64,000 bases of DNA from Lateolabrax maculatus (taxonomy: Eukaryota > Chordata > Actinopteri > Acropomatiformes > Lateolabracidae): positions 1,451,001 through 1,515,000 of the forward strand of contig CM062208.1 of assembly GCA_031216445.1 (NCBI GenBank), given 5' to 3'. Below the pieces are notes generated by a model. That model had not been told where the DNA came from. It worked only from the letters and a program-made list of their open reading frames with translations, and did no database searches. Below are positions 61,874-64,000 of the stretch, one piece after another. How positions within the stretch are numbered: the stretch's first letter is position 1; every line of letters begins with the position of its first letter. The translations under genes and the position numbers were made by a program.

Positions 61874-61916
<43 letters not shown>
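61841..61916. repeat. Long interrupted (CA)n microsatellite
   Basis: About 75 bases of CA interrupted by CACTCACT and CACGCA. Confidence 0.97.
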
Positions 61917-61917
<1 letters not shown>

Positions 61918-62337
61918 CCCGGGAAACAAACAGAAATGAGGCTTTTCACTGAGTGGAAACACAGCAGGACAGTGATTCAATACCCCAGCGTTCACACAAA
62001 GTGGGCTTTTTCTTTTGAAAAGTGTTGCTAATGGTTACAGGTGACGGCCACAAAAACATACACGACAGGTTGATAAGAGATGGTCAATATGAGGCTGAAT
62101 GATGGCGTATTTCAACAACTCTGAAGGTGAAGTTTTAGATTTATATTTTATAAGACTTCAGAGCTCTGGCCAAAGGACGTTCTCCTGAGGTGGGAAAGGA
62201 AGAATTTTCCAGACACACTGAGATGAAATATAAGACACAGCAACACAATTTACCGTCATCTCTAATCTCTGCACGCCGCGTTCGTCCTCACCTGCTCGGC
62301 TTCTTCTACGCCCACAAAACATGCTTTAGTTTTTCAA

Positions 62338-62744
62338 CAGTGGGAGAAGAACTCCGAAGAAGAAGGTAGAAGTATTTATACCACAGGCTGGAAATACACA
62401 GTCCTGCATTCACTCATGCAGAATGGCCCATTAATACAGTATACTTTATATTATTGGATTATAATTATTGATGCCTCCCTGTTTTAGCATCACTGATGTT
62501 GCAGCTGGTGAAGGTGGAGTTCATTTTAAAATTCAGCTTTAAAAATGTATCATCATTTATTTGTTGACTGTATTTTGTATTAAGAACCTGAATCTGAAAA
62601 GCAACTTAAGCTGTCAGATAAATATAATGGAATAAAAAAACAATATTCCCCTGAAATCTAGTGGAGCAGAAGTAACAGGAAGTGGAAAGTATGTCAAAGT
62701 TTTACTTAAATACAGTGCTTGAGTAAATGTACTTTCCACCACTG
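62338..62744 (+). mobile_element. Complete-looking non-autonomous hAT/Tol2-like element
   Basis: The left end CAGTGGGAGAAGAACT (62338) and the right end, whose reverse begins CAGTGGTGGAAAGTAC (62744), form imperfect terminal inverted repeats. The interior has CATGCAGAATGGCCCATTAA, TGATGTTGCAGCTGGTGAAG, AACCTGAATCTGAAAAGCAA and TACTTAAATACAGTGCTTGA. The flanking 8-mers (TTTTTCAA and TTGTTTTT) do not match, so the target duplication has decayed. Confidence 0.8.
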
Positions 62745-63339
62745 TTGTTTTTTATGGATTGCTTGTATTGTGTTACTCTGTTAACTGCTTTACATTGTGA
62801 TGTTGATCAGTCTGTGTTCTTCCTCTAAAAGTAGAAAAATAGAAATTAAAGACTAAAACCTGCGTCAGGATGGGAGACTCCGTTGGAGCTCACACCTGCT
62901 CACCTGGAGTCCTGCAGTGTATATTTAGAGCTTTGAATAATATATTACAGCTTTAAATGTCTGATGACATGCTTTATGTTGTACCTTATTAAAACTGCTT
63001 AAACTATAATTAACTATATTATTAACTAACTATTGCCACACTTTCTAATGGTGTTTCATTTTGGAAAATGTGCTTTTGGGGCATTTTGACGACTTATACT
63101 GATGTAAAGTGTTGACTTTAATAGACACAAGTATGTGTCTCCCTTTACTGGTCCACAATCTTAAAATGTAAATTGAATCTCTTTCAGAGACGACAGAGCT
63201 GTCTGTCTAACTTTATTTTCTGTAGTTCAAATATTACATTATAAAGTAAACTATATATATATATGTAAGTAATTTATAAGTAATAATAAATAAAAACCGA
63301 TTTAAACTGTATTTTCCTGAGAAACAGCAGCGCCATCTA

Positions 63340-63640
63340 GCGTCTGGACGGACGCGTTACGTCCGAGACGTAAAACGTGGAGGAGGCGGCTCCCGTGACG
63401 TCATCACGTTGGCCCTGACGTTGGCCCGTGGACGGCAGCGGCGCAGTTAGCGGCGCAGCTGAGCGCGTTTCTGCAGGAAAGTCTGCGGCTGAAGAAGGAA
63501 GGAGCCGAGGAACCTCAGGTCTGTTTACTCACTTTGCAACAAGTCGAGAAGAGTTTTAACTTCAGGCAGAAACTCGCAAACAGCAGCTCGCAGCACAGCG
63601 GCTAACTTTAGTGGCTAATCCCCGCACGCCCCCGGTATGG
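63340..63640 (+). promoter_or_regulatory. CpG-rich promoter and probable non-coding first exon
   Basis: CpG density rises sharply compared with the rest of the window. A perfect palindromic cAMP-response element TGACGTCA lies at 63396-63403, with ACGTCATCACGTTGG and repeated TGACGTTGGCCC nearby, but no TATA box. Possible donors are CAG followed by GTCTGT at 63519 and CCG followed by GTATGG at 63635. The gene itself lies beyond the window. No convincing coding start was found, so neither identity nor direction is certain, though the donors favour the plus strand. Confidence 0.55.
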
Positions 63641-64000
63641 ACACGTACACCAAACTCTGTTCAAAATCTAACTATTTAAAATTTCCCTTGCTTATAAACT
63701 ACAAATAAATGTGGTATAAACACATATGTATAGATTCATTGAATTGAGAAAGATGTTCTGTGCAGTTCGGCTAATAGATGATGCGTCTTGCAAACCGTTG
63801 TTTGATTTAATAGTTGGTTTGTGAATGAGCTTCGCTGCGCTCGCTGCCACTGACGCTAACGTCGTCTGTACTGTATTTTATACAATTTGAATTACTTGAT
63901 ATCATGTCTTGCGTGTTGCAGGTAATAAAGTGCAAGTTACTGTCAGTTTATTTCCTTTGATCTAATTATGGCTCACTAAGTTACTGATCTGCAGCAGCTG

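Noticed and set aside
1..64000. CRISPR arrays, bacterial operons, endogenous retrovirus genes
   Set aside because: No regularly spaced palindromic repeats with unique spacers, no ribosome-binding-site-led gene strings, and no LTR pairs or retroviral motifs were seen. The sequence is vertebrate nuclear DNA.

Overview
The window is a gene-poor piece of a teleost fish genome, probably from a percomorph. Three things point to this. There is one unmistakable vertebrate receptor exon with a proper splice donor. There are many dinucleotide microsatellites. There are also numerous interspersed repeats of kinds typical of fish: Tol2/hAT-like non-autonomous elements, L2-like LINE 3' ends, MITEs that begin with an ATAGACTGTATATAAAGATGG-type end, and the dispersed element marked by TATCTCAACAACT...TGGATGGAT. 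Nothing bacterial or viral was recognised.

The only confident protein-coding gene is htr2a (serotonin 5-HT2A receptor) on the minus strand. Its first coding exon is 28007-28478: extracellular N-terminus, TM1, intracellular loop 1 and TM2. A 5'UTR acceptor lies at 28532 and a GTAAGC donor at 28006-28001. Everything left of the exon (1-28006) therefore reads as htr2a intron. The next two coding exons were not found there, so this intron either exceeds 28 kb or the assembly is rearranged. To the right lies the 5' flank (28532 to about 63300), mostly repeats with no recognisable gene. At the far right (63340-63640) a CpG-rich block with a perfect CRE looks like the promoter and non-coding first exon of another gene, probably on the plus strand.

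Inside the putative intron are a plus-strand exon candidate with strong splice signals (13488-13603) and the most striking structure in the window, a 3.2 kb element at about 6589-9820. It has a 14-bp inverted repeat near each end, a 9-bp-stem hairpin immediately before a CTAG-T 3' terminus, and 1.8 kb of G/T-only minisatellite in the middle. That is the architecture of non-autonomous Helentron/Helitron-type rolling-circle elements (HINE/DINE-like).

Other structural points are an almost identical 184-bp inverted repeat pair 13 kb apart (4289-4472 and 17611-17794), a MITE nested inside another repeat (23.1-23.9 kb), a perfect 17-bp-stem hairpin with a 3-base loop (59828-59864), and several low-repeat, homeobox-motif-rich stretches that may be conserved non-coding elements. 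Family names for repeats come from recognition by eye, and most repeat boundaries are approximate.
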